From Actinomycetota bacterium (GTDB lineage: Bacteria; Actinomycetota; Thermoleophilia; Gaiellales; Gaiellaceae), in NCBI GenBank assembly GCA_005883245.1, contig VAXT01000014.1:1-11111 (forward strand): DNA of 11,111 bases. Reading direction: 5' to 3'. Position 1 is the stretch's first letter. Each line of letters starts with the position of its first letter. This document shows positions 1 through 6,368 of the stretch, piece by piece. The notes beneath the pieces were generated by a model. That model was not told the origin of the DNA, did no database searches, and saw only the letters and a program-made list of their open reading frames with translations. A program made the translations under genes and the position numbers.

Positions 1-383
1 CGGCGACGCGCGTGCAGGAAGTGCTCCAGCGCTACAAGGACCTCCAGGACATCATCGCGATCCTCGGCATGGACGAACTGACCGACGAGGACAAGCTGAC
101 CGTGACCCGGGCGCGGAAGATCCAGCGCTTCCTCTCGCAGCCGAACTTCGTCGCGGAGCAGTTCACCGGTATCAAGGGCGAGTACGTGCCGCTCGAGGAG
201 ACGATCAAGGGCTTCACCGAGATTCTCGATGGCAAGCACGACGAGCTTACCGAGCAGGCCTTTTACATGGTCGGGTCGATCGAGCAAGCCGTCGCGAAGG
301 GGCGCGGCGACAAGGCGGACGACGAGCCTGAGGCCGAGGAAGAGCCCGAGCGCGAGCCGGAGCCCGAGCCAGTCTCGGCGTAG
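1..383 (+). CDS. atpD: ATP synthase F1 subunit beta, 3' part (cut by window start)
   Basis: This is the C-terminal ~126 residues of the catalytic beta subunit of F1Fo ATP synthase. The frame is open to the left edge, so the start and the nucleotide-binding domain lie outside the window. The visible part is the conserved helical C-terminal domain: LQRYKDLQDIIAILGMDEL, then the KIQRFLSQPNFVAEQFTG stretch and EQAFYMVGSIEQAVAKG, all textbook AtpD. After that the protein should end, but about 25 more residues follow, nearly all Glu, Asp, Pro and Arg with repeated E-P pairs. The gene ends with TAG directly abutting the ATG of atpC, so the two are one operon. Identity is certain; the role of the acidic tail is unknown. 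Confidence 0.97.
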   Translation, partial: ATRVQEVLQRYKDLQDIIAILGMDELTDEDKLTVTRARKIQRFLSQPNFVAEQFTGIKGEYVPLEETIKGFTEILDGKHDELTEQAFYMVGSIEQAVAKGRGDKADDEPEAEEEPEREPEPEPVSA

Positions 384-800
384 ATGGCCACCTTCGACGT
401 CTCGCTCGTCACGCCCGACGGGCCTGTCTTCGAGGGCGAGGTCGAGATGCTGATCGTGCCCGGCGCGGACGGTGAGATCGGCGTCCTGGGACGCCACGCT
501 CCGCTGATCGCCATGCTCAAGGCCGGCTCGACGCGTGTGCACGTTAAGCGGGACGGCGAGGTGCACGAGTTCGCGACCGGGCCCGGGTTCTTCAAGGTCG
601 AGCAGGATCGGGCGCTCGCCCTGGTCGACGACGCCGTCGATGCAAAGCACATCGACGATGCCCGAGCGCGGGAGCAGCTCGAGGCGGGACAGGCCGAGCT
701 GGAGCGCATCGAGCGCGGCGAGTCGGACGCGGATCGCTGGCAGATCGAGCAGCGCATCAAGCACGCCGAGAATCAGTTGACGGTGGCCGGCCGGGGATGA
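384..800 (+). CDS. atpC: ATP synthase F1 subunit epsilon
   Basis: Epsilon subunit of the F1 central stalk, which couples the rotor to the catalytic head and can inhibit ATP hydrolysis. The 138-residue length is usual for the family. The N-terminal beta-sandwich is clear: FDVSLVTPDGPVFEGEVEML, then VPGADGEIGVLGRHAPLIAML with the diagnostic GEIGVLxxHAPL pattern. The C-terminal part from about residue 85 is charged and helical (DDARAREQLEAGQAELERIE), as expected for the two-helix regulatory domain. The ATG follows the atpD TAG with no gap and has no good Shine-Dalgarno sequence, so translation is probably coupled to atpD. It is the last gene of the atp operon here. Confidence 0.96.
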   Translation: MATFDVSLVTPDGPVFEGEVEMLIVPGADGEIGVLGRHAPLIAMLKAGSTRVHVKRDGEVHEFATGPGFFKVEQDRALALVDDAVDAKHIDDARAREQLEAGQAELERIERGESDADRWQIEQRIKHAENQLTVAGRG

Positions 801-812
801 GGGTCGCGGGCG

Positions 813-841
813 CCGACGAGATCGATCGCGGCTGATAGGCT
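813..841 (+). promoter_or_regulatory. Probable promoter for the MetE-like operon
   Basis: CCGACG (813-818) and TAGGCT (836-841) are separated by 17 bases. TAGGCT is a common actinobacterial form of the -10 element (TANNNT), and the -35 shares GAC with the TTGACA consensus. Transcription would start near A848, giving a leader of about 118 bases. The gap after atpC and the structured RNA just downstream agree with a new transcription unit. This rests on pattern and spacing only. Confidence 0.5.
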
Positions 842-847
842 CGCGCT

Positions 848-965
848 ACCTGGAAAGCTTTGAACGGCAGCTTGGCGACCAGGGTTACCAAAAACGCCTA
901 AAGAGCCAGGAGCGAAGCGCTCCCGACCTCTTCAGGCGGGAGCGTTTGTCGTGAAGGAGGCGCAA
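848..965 (+). promoter_or_regulatory. Structured leader RNA with alternative hairpins; candidate riboswitch or attenuator
   Basis: Several helices can form and some exclude others. (i) CCTGG 849-853 pairs with CCAGG 879-883, enclosing AAGCT 855-859 with AGCTT 869-873. (ii) GGCG 874-877 can pair with CGCC 895-898. (iii) CGCCT 895-899 plus AAGAG 901-905 can instead pair with CTCTT 928-932 plus AGGCG 934-938, enclosing GGAGCG/CGCTCC (909-914/918-923). (iv) CGCTCCC 918-924 can pair with GGGAGCG 938-944, followed by TTTGT. Helix iii blocks iv, and helix ii blocks iii, the usual logic of a ligand-controlled terminator. The genes downstream are MetE-like, so SAM, SAH, methionine or a cobamide would be natural ligands. 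I do not recognise the conserved core of the SAM-I, SAM-II, SAM-IV, SAH or cobalamin classes. A novel class or a simple attenuator both remain possible. Confidence 0.45.
918..949 (+). terminator. Terminator-like hairpin before the MetE-like operon (conditional or atp operon end)
   Basis: A 7-bp stem CGCTCCC/GGGAGCG (918-924/938-944) has an inner 3-bp helix CCT/AGG closing a CTTC loop, and is followed by TTTGT. The T-run is short, so it may terminate weakly. Its 5' arm is also used by a competing hairpin (909-923), so it could be the expression platform of the leader. It could equally end atp transcripts. Confidence 0.5.
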
Positions 966-1862
966 TTGCAGGCATTTGCACCGGGCATCTATCCCCGTTC
1001 CGAGGAGCTCGTCCAGGCGACGCGCGACCTCGATCGGGCCCGGACGAGCCAGGAGGCGGTCGACGCCCAGGTCGAGCGCGATCTCGCGGAGCTGGTCTCC
1101 GTCCAGCAGGCCGCGGGGCTCGATCTCCTCGCGGACGGAATGCTCCGCTGGCAGGACGTCTTCCGGCCGCTCGTCGAGGCTGCGGACGGCCTGGAGAAGG
1201 GCGCGCTGACGCGCTTCCTCGACACGAACACCTTCTACCGCGCTCCGAGCGCCGCCACCGCGACGCCGGCGCTCTCCCAGCCGCTGAACGGCGGTTACAT
1301 CGCGCCGCTGCCCGGCCCACGCCTGGTGACGCTCCCGTCGCCGTTCGCTCTGGCCCATGGCACGGGCACCGAGCCGGGCACGCTGGCGGAAGGAGTCCTC
1401 AAGCCGCAGATCGATGCGCTTGACGCCGAGCTGGTCGTGCTCGAGGAGCCGTTCCTCGCGCGGGCGGAAGACGGCGGCGTGGAAAAGCTCGCAGACGCGC
1501 TCGAGAAGCTGAGCGGCGGCCCGAAGCTCGCCCTGTGGGTCACCTTCGGGAGCGCCGAGCAGCTGTTCGAGCAGGGGCTCGCCAACCTGCCCGTGGACGC
1601 GATCGGGGTCGATTTCTTCGCCACGAAGGCGAACGCCGTGCCCGAGGGCTTCGACAAGGCGCTGCTGGCGGGGGTCCTCGATGCGCGGAGCTCGGTGCTC
1701 GAGGAGCCCGGCGAGATCGCGGCGTTCGTCGGACAGCTCAGTGCGCGGGGCGTCGAGGAGATCGCGCTCGTCCCGAACGGTGATCTTCAGTACGTTTCCG
1801 AGGCGGTCGCGCGCGAGAAGCTGGCGCGGCTCGGACAGGCGAAGACGGAGGCTTTGGCATGA
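966..1862 (+). CDS. MetE N-terminal-domain-like protein (stand-alone half of cobalamin-independent methionine synthase)
   Basis: About 298 residues, matching the N-terminal barrel of MetE rather than the catalytic half. Seen: GIYPRSEELVQATRDLDR near the start, LLADGMLRWQDVFRPL, LTRFLDTNTFYRAP (MetE has a W-F-D-T-N-Y-H-Y stretch here), ALLAGVLDARSSVLEEPGEI (MetE: G-x-x-D-G-R-N) and EIALVPNGDLQYV (MetE: I-x-P-S-C-S-L-L-H). The protein has no cysteine at all, so it cannot supply the zinc-thiolate site and cannot be the methyltransferase alone. TTG 966 is the preferred start because GAAGGAGG (953-960) lies 5 bases upstream; GTG 951 is an alternative, with GGGAG at 938-942. Its stop overlaps the next gene's ATG (ATGA, 1859-1862). 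In full-length MetE this domain helps bind the folate methyl donor; whether it does so here is inference. Confidence 0.75.
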   Translation: MQAFAPGIYPRSEELVQATRDLDRARTSQEAVDAQVERDLAELVSVQQAAGLDLLADGMLRWQDVFRPLVEAADGLEKGALTRFLDTNTFYRAPSAATATPALSQPLNGGYIAPLPGPRLVTLPSPFALAHGTGTEPGTLAEGVLKPQIDALDAELVVLEEPFLARAEDGGVEKLADALEKLSGGPKLALWVTFGSAEQLFEQGLANLPVDAIGVDFFATKANAVPEGFDKALLAGVLDARSSVLEEPGEIAAFVGQLSARGVEEIALVPNGDLQYVSEAVAREKLARLGQAKTEALA

Positions 1863-3046
1863 GCTCGAACGGTGAGATCAAGTTCTTGACGCATGAGGTG
1901 GGGTCGCTCGCGAAGCCGCCGTGGCTCGTCAAGACCTCGGCGGGCAAGCCGCTCAAGGAGAGCGACATCGAGCACGCGAAGAGCTGGGGCGAGAGGCTCG
2001 AGGTCGACGGGCACGAGCAGCTCGTCGAACTCCTGCGCCAGGACGAGCGCGACCCGGACGAGATCGCGCGCTGGTCGAGCCGCTACTGCATGCGCCTCCA
2101 GGAATCGGCCGGAGTCGACTGGATCTGGGACGGCGAGCAGCAGCGGAGCGAGATGTACGCATGGGCGATCGCGCACTCGAACGGCTTCGAGCCGCGCGGG
2201 ACGATCCGCTCCTTCGACAACAAGTACTACTCGAAGTCGGCCGCCGTCGGCCCGGTGTCGCTCGGCGAGCCGTACCACAACGCTGAGTTCTCGTTCCTCA
2301 AGTCGGCCGCGGAGCACGAGCTGAAGATCCCGATCACGGGCGCCTACACCCTCGCGGTCTGGTCGTACGACGAGCACCACCTGCCGAAGGCGGGCCGGCT
2401 CGGAGGAGGCTTGTCCCGAAAGGACGAGGTCGACGCGCGTCGGGAGCTGACGCTCGACATCGCCCGCAACATCATCCGGCCGAACCTCGAGGCGCTGATC
2501 GCGCTCGGCGCGACGTGGATCCAGATCGACGAGCCGGGCGCGTCGACCGAGGAGGACGAGCTCGACATCTTCGTCGAGAGCTTCAACGTCTCGGTCGAGG
2601 GGCTCGAGGGCTGCACGTTCTCGACGCACCTCTGCTTCTCGGACTACAACCTGTTCTTTCCGGCGATCGAGGGCATGGCCGGCTGCCGGCAGTACTGCGT
2701 CGGGTTCGCCAACTACGATTCGACCGAGCTGGGAACGTCCGGAGCAGACAGGCCCGGCTACGAGGTGATCTCGAAGTGGCGCGACCTTACGTACGAGCCG
2801 ATCCTCGGCCTCGGCGTGACGGACATCCACACGGACTTCATCGAGTCGCCCGAGCTCGTCCGCGACCGGATCCTGTACGCGGTCGACGTCTTCGGCGACC
2901 CGGCTCGGATCCACGTGTGCCCGGACTGCGGGCTGCGGACTCGAAGCTGGGACGTGGCCTACGAGAAGCTCAGGAACATGGTCGAGGGCACCCGGCTGGC
3001 CGAGGAGTCGCTGAACAGAGCACACGCGGGGGCGAGCTCCACGTAA
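1859..3046 (+). CDS. MetE C-terminal-domain-like methyltransferase (core methionine synthase)
   Basis: The 395-residue catalytic half of cobalamin-independent methionine synthase, which would methylate homocysteine at a zinc site in the cytoplasm. MetE signatures appear in order: THEVGSLAKP (10-20), WIWDGEQQRSEM (88-99), ITGAYTLAVWS (159-169), ATWIQIDEPG (218-227), FSTHLCFSDY (254-263), LGVTDIHTDFIESPE (318-332) and CPDCGLRTRSWD (354-365). Three expected zinc ligands are present: His257, Cys259 and Cys357. Where E. coli MetE has the fourth, Glu, my by-eye alignment puts Gly282 (YCVGFANYDSTEL), with Cys280 and Glu290 nearby. GGAGG at 1847-1851 is 7 bases before the ATG, and the gene overlaps the N-half gene by 4 bases, so the pair is probably made in equal amounts. 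Alternatives are a stand-alone core MetE with a corrinoid methyl donor, or another member of the UROD/MetE superfamily. Confidence 0.8.
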   Translation: MSSNGEIKFLTHEVGSLAKPPWLVKTSAGKPLKESDIEHAKSWGERLEVDGHEQLVELLRQDERDPDEIARWSSRYCMRLQESAGVDWIWDGEQQRSEMYAWAIAHSNGFEPRGTIRSFDNKYYSKSAAVGPVSLGEPYHNAEFSFLKSAAEHELKIPITGAYTLAVWSYDEHHLPKAGRLGGGLSRKDEVDARRELTLDIARNIIRPNLEALIALGATWIQIDEPGASTEEDELDIFVESFNVSVEGLEGCTFSTHLCFSDYNLFFPAIEGMAGCRQYCVGFANYDSTELGTSGADRPGYEVISKWRDLTYEPILGLGVTDIHTDFIESPELVRDRILYAVDVFGDPARIHVCPDCGLRTRSWDVAYEKLRNMVEGTRLAEESLNRAHAGASST

Positions 3047-3086
3047 CAGCCCGTCACAAGGAGCGGCAGGAAGCGTCCGGGAACCG

Positions 3087-3115
3087 GTCGAACTAGCCGC
3101 ATAGTCGGGTATCCT
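3087..3115 (+). promoter_or_regulatory. Possible promoter for the LCP gene
   Basis: GTCGAA (3087-3092), 17 bases, TATCCT (3110-3115). The same -35-like hexamer with the same spacing occurs before the MerR gene (7469-7497). Transcription would start near 3122, which is the first base of the terminator hairpin, so the hairpin would sit at the extreme 5' end of the new message. Pattern evidence only. Confidence 0.4.
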
Positions 3116-3121
3116 GCCCCT

Positions 3122-3153
3122 GCGGACGCCGGGATCGGCGTTCGCGTCTTTTT
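3122..3153 (+). terminator. Intrinsic terminator of the MetE-like operon
   Basis: GCGGACGCCG (3122-3131) and CGGCGTTCGC (3136-3145) form a 10-bp stem with one G-T wobble around a GGAT loop; three bases later comes TTTTT (3149-3153). It lies 75 bases after the stop at 3046 and 8 bases before the GTG of the next gene. It is the clearest Rho-independent terminator in the window. Confidence 0.8.
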
Positions 3154-3160
3154 CAGAACC

Positions 3161-5074
3161 GTGCGGACCACTCTCAAGCGAGGAATCGGCCGAACAGCAG
3201 TCGGAAATGGCAACGGCCACGCCGTCCTGCCGCCCGGCGCGCTGTCGCCGATGACGCACTACCGCTGGCCGGAGCGCCGCCGCGGGGCGCTGCGCACGGT
3301 CGGGCTGATCCTGTTCATCCTCGTCGCGCTCGTGTCCGCGGTCGTCGCCGGAGTCGCGGGCGGCGCGTACATCTACACGGACGAGAACGCGCATGCGTTC
3401 GCTCCGCGCAGCGTGCAGACGCAACGGGCAGCGAAGAGCCTCAACATCCCGACGGCGGGCGCGCCGGCCAACGCCCTCGTCATCGGCTACGACCACCGGC
3501 CCGAGGACGGGAACTCCCCTTCGCGCTCGGACACTGTGATGCTGCTCCGAGCAGACCCGACCACGAACACGATCTCGATGCTCTCGTTCCCGCGCGACCT
3601 GATCGTGAACGGCCGCTGCCCGGACGGGCGCACGTACACGGGCCGCATCAACGAGGCCTACTCCTATTGCGGGCCGGCCGGGACACTCGAAACCGTGCGC
3701 TCGTTGACCGGCCTCCCGATCCACTACCTGATCACGGTCAACTTCCAGGGGTTCCGGGACATCGTCAACAAGCTCGGCGGCGTCTGGATGGACGTCGACC
3801 GCCGCTACTACAACCCCCAAGGCGGCGTGTACGCGACGATCAACCTCTGGCCCGGCTACCAGAAGGTCGTCGGCTGGCAGGCGCTCGACTTCGTGCGCTA
3901 CCGACACACGGACTCTGACCTCTTCCGCCTCGCGCGCCAGCAGCTCTTCGTCAAGTCCGTGAAGCAGGCGGTCAACGCGCGCTGGAAGAACCCGAAGACG
4001 GTTCCGAAGCTGCTGGGGGTGATGCGGGACAACGTCGAGGTCGGCCAGAAGAAGGGCGAGCTGTCCGGCAAGGACCTGGCCAGTTACGCGTTCTTCGCCT
4101 ACGGCCTCCCGTCGGGGAACTTCAACCAGGTGAAGATCGAGGGCCTGACCGGGACGAACGAGCTGAGCACCGACCCGTCCAACATCTCGGCTGCGGTCCA
4201 GGAGTTCCTCCACCCGGACGTCGAGGCGCCGCAGAAGGCGACCGCGACGGCTCTCGGACGCAAGCTCAAGTCGAAGAACGGCCCGAATGCGAGGAATATC
4301 TCGGTCGTCGTCCTGAACGGGAACGGCAAGCCGGGAGTGGCGGCCAACACGAGCTACCTGCTCGGCCAGAAGGGCTACCGCGTGCTCGGGCCGCCGCAGG
4401 GCTTCCAGGCGAACGCGCCGAAGCGGGTGTTCCGGACGAAGATCTACTACAACGGCAAGGCGAAGGCGAAGCGCGCCGCCGACAAGGTCTCGGGCCTGTT
4501 CAACTCGTCGGACGTGGCGCCGCTTCCGAAGAACCAGGCGCTCCAGGTCCTCGACAACGGCGCACTCGTGCTCGTGGTCGTCGGCCAGACGTTCACCGGC
4601 GAGCTGACGCCCACGCCGATCGACCGCACGCCTGCGCGCCAGGCACCGTCCGTGCGGCCGGGGAAGGCGGACATGCTCCCGGTCGTGCGCCAGGCCGCCG
4701 CGTGGAAGGTCGGCTTCCCGCTCCAGATCCCGACGGTGCTCGAGCGGACGTCGGCGCTCTCGACCGAGACGCCGTACCGCGTCTACAAGCTCGACGACTC
4801 GAAAACGGTCCGCTTCACGTTCGCGAAGAGCGGCAACGAGTACTGGGGCATCCAGGAGACCGACTGGAACGACGCGCCCGCGCTCGCGGACAAGAACCTG
4901 AGCCAGGTGATCGGCGGGCGGCAGTACGACCTCTACTTCAACGGGCCGCACCTGCACATGGTCGTGCTCAGAGCCGGCGGTGCGAGCTACTGGGTCGTGA
5001 ACACGCTCCTCGATTCGATGTCGAACGAGACGATGCTCGCGATCGCGAAGGGCCTCAGGCCCCTCCACAAGTAG
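3161..5074 (+). CDS. LytR-CpsA-Psr (LCP) family wall-glycopolymer transferase with an extra C-terminal domain
   Basis: LCP enzymes move lipid-linked glycopolymers onto peptidoglycan outside the membrane. The 637 residues run: a basic cytoplasmic tail; one membrane segment (about 46-72, rich in L, V, A, G); an LCP domain (about 105-270) with SRSDTVMLL (Asp124), SFPRDL (Arg145), GRINEAYSYCG (Arg162), GGVWMDVD and DFVRYRHTDSDLFRLARQQ (Arg246, Arg248, Asp251, Asp253, Arg256, Arg259); a LytR_C-type domain (about 378-476, NISVVVLNGNGKPGVA onward); and about 135 further residues ending YWVVNTLLDSMSNETMLAIA, a third globular module I cannot name. The GTG start lies right behind the terminator and lacks a Shine-Dalgarno sequence; ATG 3251 (residue 31) also keeps the membrane segment. 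Neighbouring sugar-nucleotide genes suit a role in attaching a surface polysaccharide. Confidence 0.92.
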   Translation: MRTTLKRGIGRTAVGNGNGHAVLPPGALSPMTHYRWPERRRGALRTVGLILFILVALVSAVVAGVAGGAYIYTDENAHAFAPRSVQTQRAAKSLNIPTAGAPANALVIGYDHRPEDGNSPSRSDTVMLLRADPTTNTISMLSFPRDLIVNGRCPDGRTYTGRINEAYSYCGPAGTLETVRSLTGLPIHYLITVNFQGFRDIVNKLGGVWMDVDRRYYNPQGGVYATINLWPGYQKVVGWQALDFVRYRHTDSDLFRLARQQLFVKSVKQAVNARWKNPKTVPKLLGVMRDNVEVGQKKGELSGKDLASYAFFAYGLPSGNFNQVKIEGLTGTNELSTDPSNISAAVQEFLHPDVEAPQKATATALGRKLKSKNGPNARNISVVVLNGNGKPGVAANTSYLLGQKGYRVLGPPQGFQANAPKRVFRTKIYYNGKAKAKRAADKVSGLFNSSDVAPLPKNQALQVLDNGALVLVVVGQTFTGELTPTPIDRTPARQAPSVRPGKADMLPVVRQAAAWKVGFPLQIPTVLERTSALSTETPYRVYKLDDSKTVRFTFAKSGNEYWGIQETDWNDAPALADKNLSQVIGGRQYDLYFNGPHLHMVVLRAGGASYWVVNTLLDSMSNETMLAIAKGLRPLHK

Positions 5075-5084
5075 AGTCGGCCGC

Positions 5085-6356
5085 GTGAGCGCGGAGAAGC
5101 CGCCCCTCGGCGTCTTCGGGGCCGGGTGGGTCGGCCTCGTCACGGGCGCCTGCTTTGCCGACCTCGGCCACAGGGTCGTTGTCCGGGACGTCGTCGCGGA
5201 GAAGATCGAGGCGCTCCGGGCGGGTCGCGTCCCGTTTCACGAGCCCGGCCTCGCCGAGCTGGTCGACCGCAACCGCGACCGGCTGACGTTCACGCTCGAC
5301 GCCGACGAGCTGAAAGCGGACGCGCGCATCTTCTTCTCGTGCGTCGACACTCCGCCGCTGCCTTCGGGGGAGGCGAATCTGGCGCCGGTCTGGTCGGTGG
5401 TCGAGGATCTGGGCGCGCCCGAGGGCGCGACGCTCGTGATGAAGAGCACCGTGCCGGTCGGAACCGGCGAGCGGATCAGCGCCGAGCTCGGCGAGCGCAT
5501 CGGCTACGTCTCGAACCCGGAGTTCCTCTCCGAGGGGCGCGGGATCGAGGACTTCAGGCACCCAGATCGGATCGTGATCGGATCGGCCGGCGACGAGCAC
5601 GGCGATCGCGTGGCTGCGCTCTACGAGGGTTTCGAGGCGCCCCTCGTGCGGACGAGCGTCCCTTCGGCGGAGATGATCAAGCTCGCCTCGAACGCGTTCC
5701 TGGCGACGCGGATCAGCTTCATCAACGAGATCGCGAACGTGTCCGAGGCGGTCGGGGCCGACATCGACGAGGTCGCCAAGGGGATGGGCCTGGACAAGCG
5801 GATCGGCACGAGCTACCTGCGCCCGGGCGTGGGCTACGGAGGCTCCTGCTACCCGAAGGACGTCCCGTTCCTGAAGCTGCTCGCCGGGAGCAGCGGCTAC
5901 CACTTCCAGCTCCTGACCGCCGTCATCGAGGTCAACGAGCTCCAGAAGCGGCGCGTCGTCGCGAAGCTGAAGAAGCACCTCGGCGCGCTGCCCGGGAAGA
6001 CCGTCGCGCTCCTCGGGCTCGCCTTCAAGCCGAACACGGACGACATGCGGGACGCGCCGTCGATCGTGCTCGCCGCGCGCCTGCGGGCCGAGGGTGCCGA
6101 GGTGCGAGCGTGGGACCCGCTGGTCACGGGCCATCCCGAGCTGGACGGGGTCGCGATCGTCCCGTCTGTCGCCGAAGCGGTGCGCGACGCCGACGCCGCC
6201 GTGATCGTGACCGAGTGGCCCGAGCTGCAGGCGCTCGCCTCGACCGAGGTGCGCGACGCGATGCGGACGCCGCTGATCGTCGACGGCCGGAACCTGCTGG
6301 ACGCCGACGCGGCCCGCGCGGCCGGGTTCGCCTACGAGGGCATAGGCCGAGCCTGA
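5085..6356 (+). CDS. UDP-glucose / GDP-mannose 6-dehydrogenase family enzyme
   Basis: A 423-residue NAD-dependent dehydrogenase that oxidises the C6 hydroxyl of a nucleotide sugar twice to give a uronic acid, most likely UDP-glucose to UDP-glucuronate. The N-terminal Rossmann motif is GVFGAGWVGLVTGACFADLG (9-28). The middle carries KSTVPVGTGE (120-129), SNPEFLSEG (143-151), PDRIVIG (160-166), MIKLASNAFLATRISFINE (197-215, Lys199 and Asn203) and GVGYGGSCYPKDV with catalytic Cys255. The C-terminal UDP-binding domain has LLGLAFKPNTDDMRDAPS (309-326). The GTG start is 10 bases after the LCP stop; no Shine-Dalgarno sequence is seen, but TAGAGT (5072-5077) is placed like a -10 box for a leaderless message. 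Whether the substrate carries UDP or GDP cannot be settled by eye. Confidence 0.93.
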   Translation: MSAEKPPLGVFGAGWVGLVTGACFADLGHRVVVRDVVAEKIEALRAGRVPFHEPGLAELVDRNRDRLTFTLDADELKADARIFFSCVDTPPLPSGEANLAPVWSVVEDLGAPEGATLVMKSTVPVGTGERISAELGERIGYVSNPEFLSEGRGIEDFRHPDRIVIGSAGDEHGDRVAALYEGFEAPLVRTSVPSAEMIKLASNAFLATRISFINEIANVSEAVGADIDEVAKGMGLDKRIGTSYLRPGVGYGGSCYPKDVPFLKLLAGSSGYHFQLLTAVIEVNELQKRRVVAKLKKHLGALPGKTVALLGLAFKPNTDDMRDAPSIVLAARLRAEGAEVRAWDPLVTGHPELDGVAIVPSVAEAVRDADAAVIVTEWPELQALASTEVRDAMRTPLIVDGRNLLDADAARAAGFAYEGIGRA

Positions 6357-6368
6357 GAGAATCGGCAG

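Noticed and set aside
860..901. Possible 13-codon leader peptide (TTG start, reads NGSLATRVTKNA, stop TAA at 899-901)
   Set aside because: The start is weak, the ribosome site is poor and it contains no run of Met or Cys codons, so methionine-controlled attenuation is not supported. Its stop does fall in the 5' arm of a competing helix, so it is recorded here.
801..965. Known SAM, SAH, THF or cobalamin riboswitch
   Set aside because: I looked for the conserved cores I know of these classes, such as GGCAACC-type SAM-I/IV segments and the SAM-II GATTTAA and AAAGCTAA segments, and did not find them. A covariance-model search is needed for a final answer.
5050..5062. GGGCCT-C-AGGCCC inverted repeat at the end of the LCP gene as a terminator
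   Set aside because: It is inside the coding sequence, has a one-base loop and no following T-run.
1787..5143. Very long antisense open frame (1118 codons), with others at 5055-7031, 7710-9482 and 9923-11074
   Set aside because: They lie opposite genes with clear conserved motifs. In DNA with GC-rich third codon positions the antisense frame rarely meets a stop; the translations are Arg/Leu/Val/Asp-rich without recognisable motifs.
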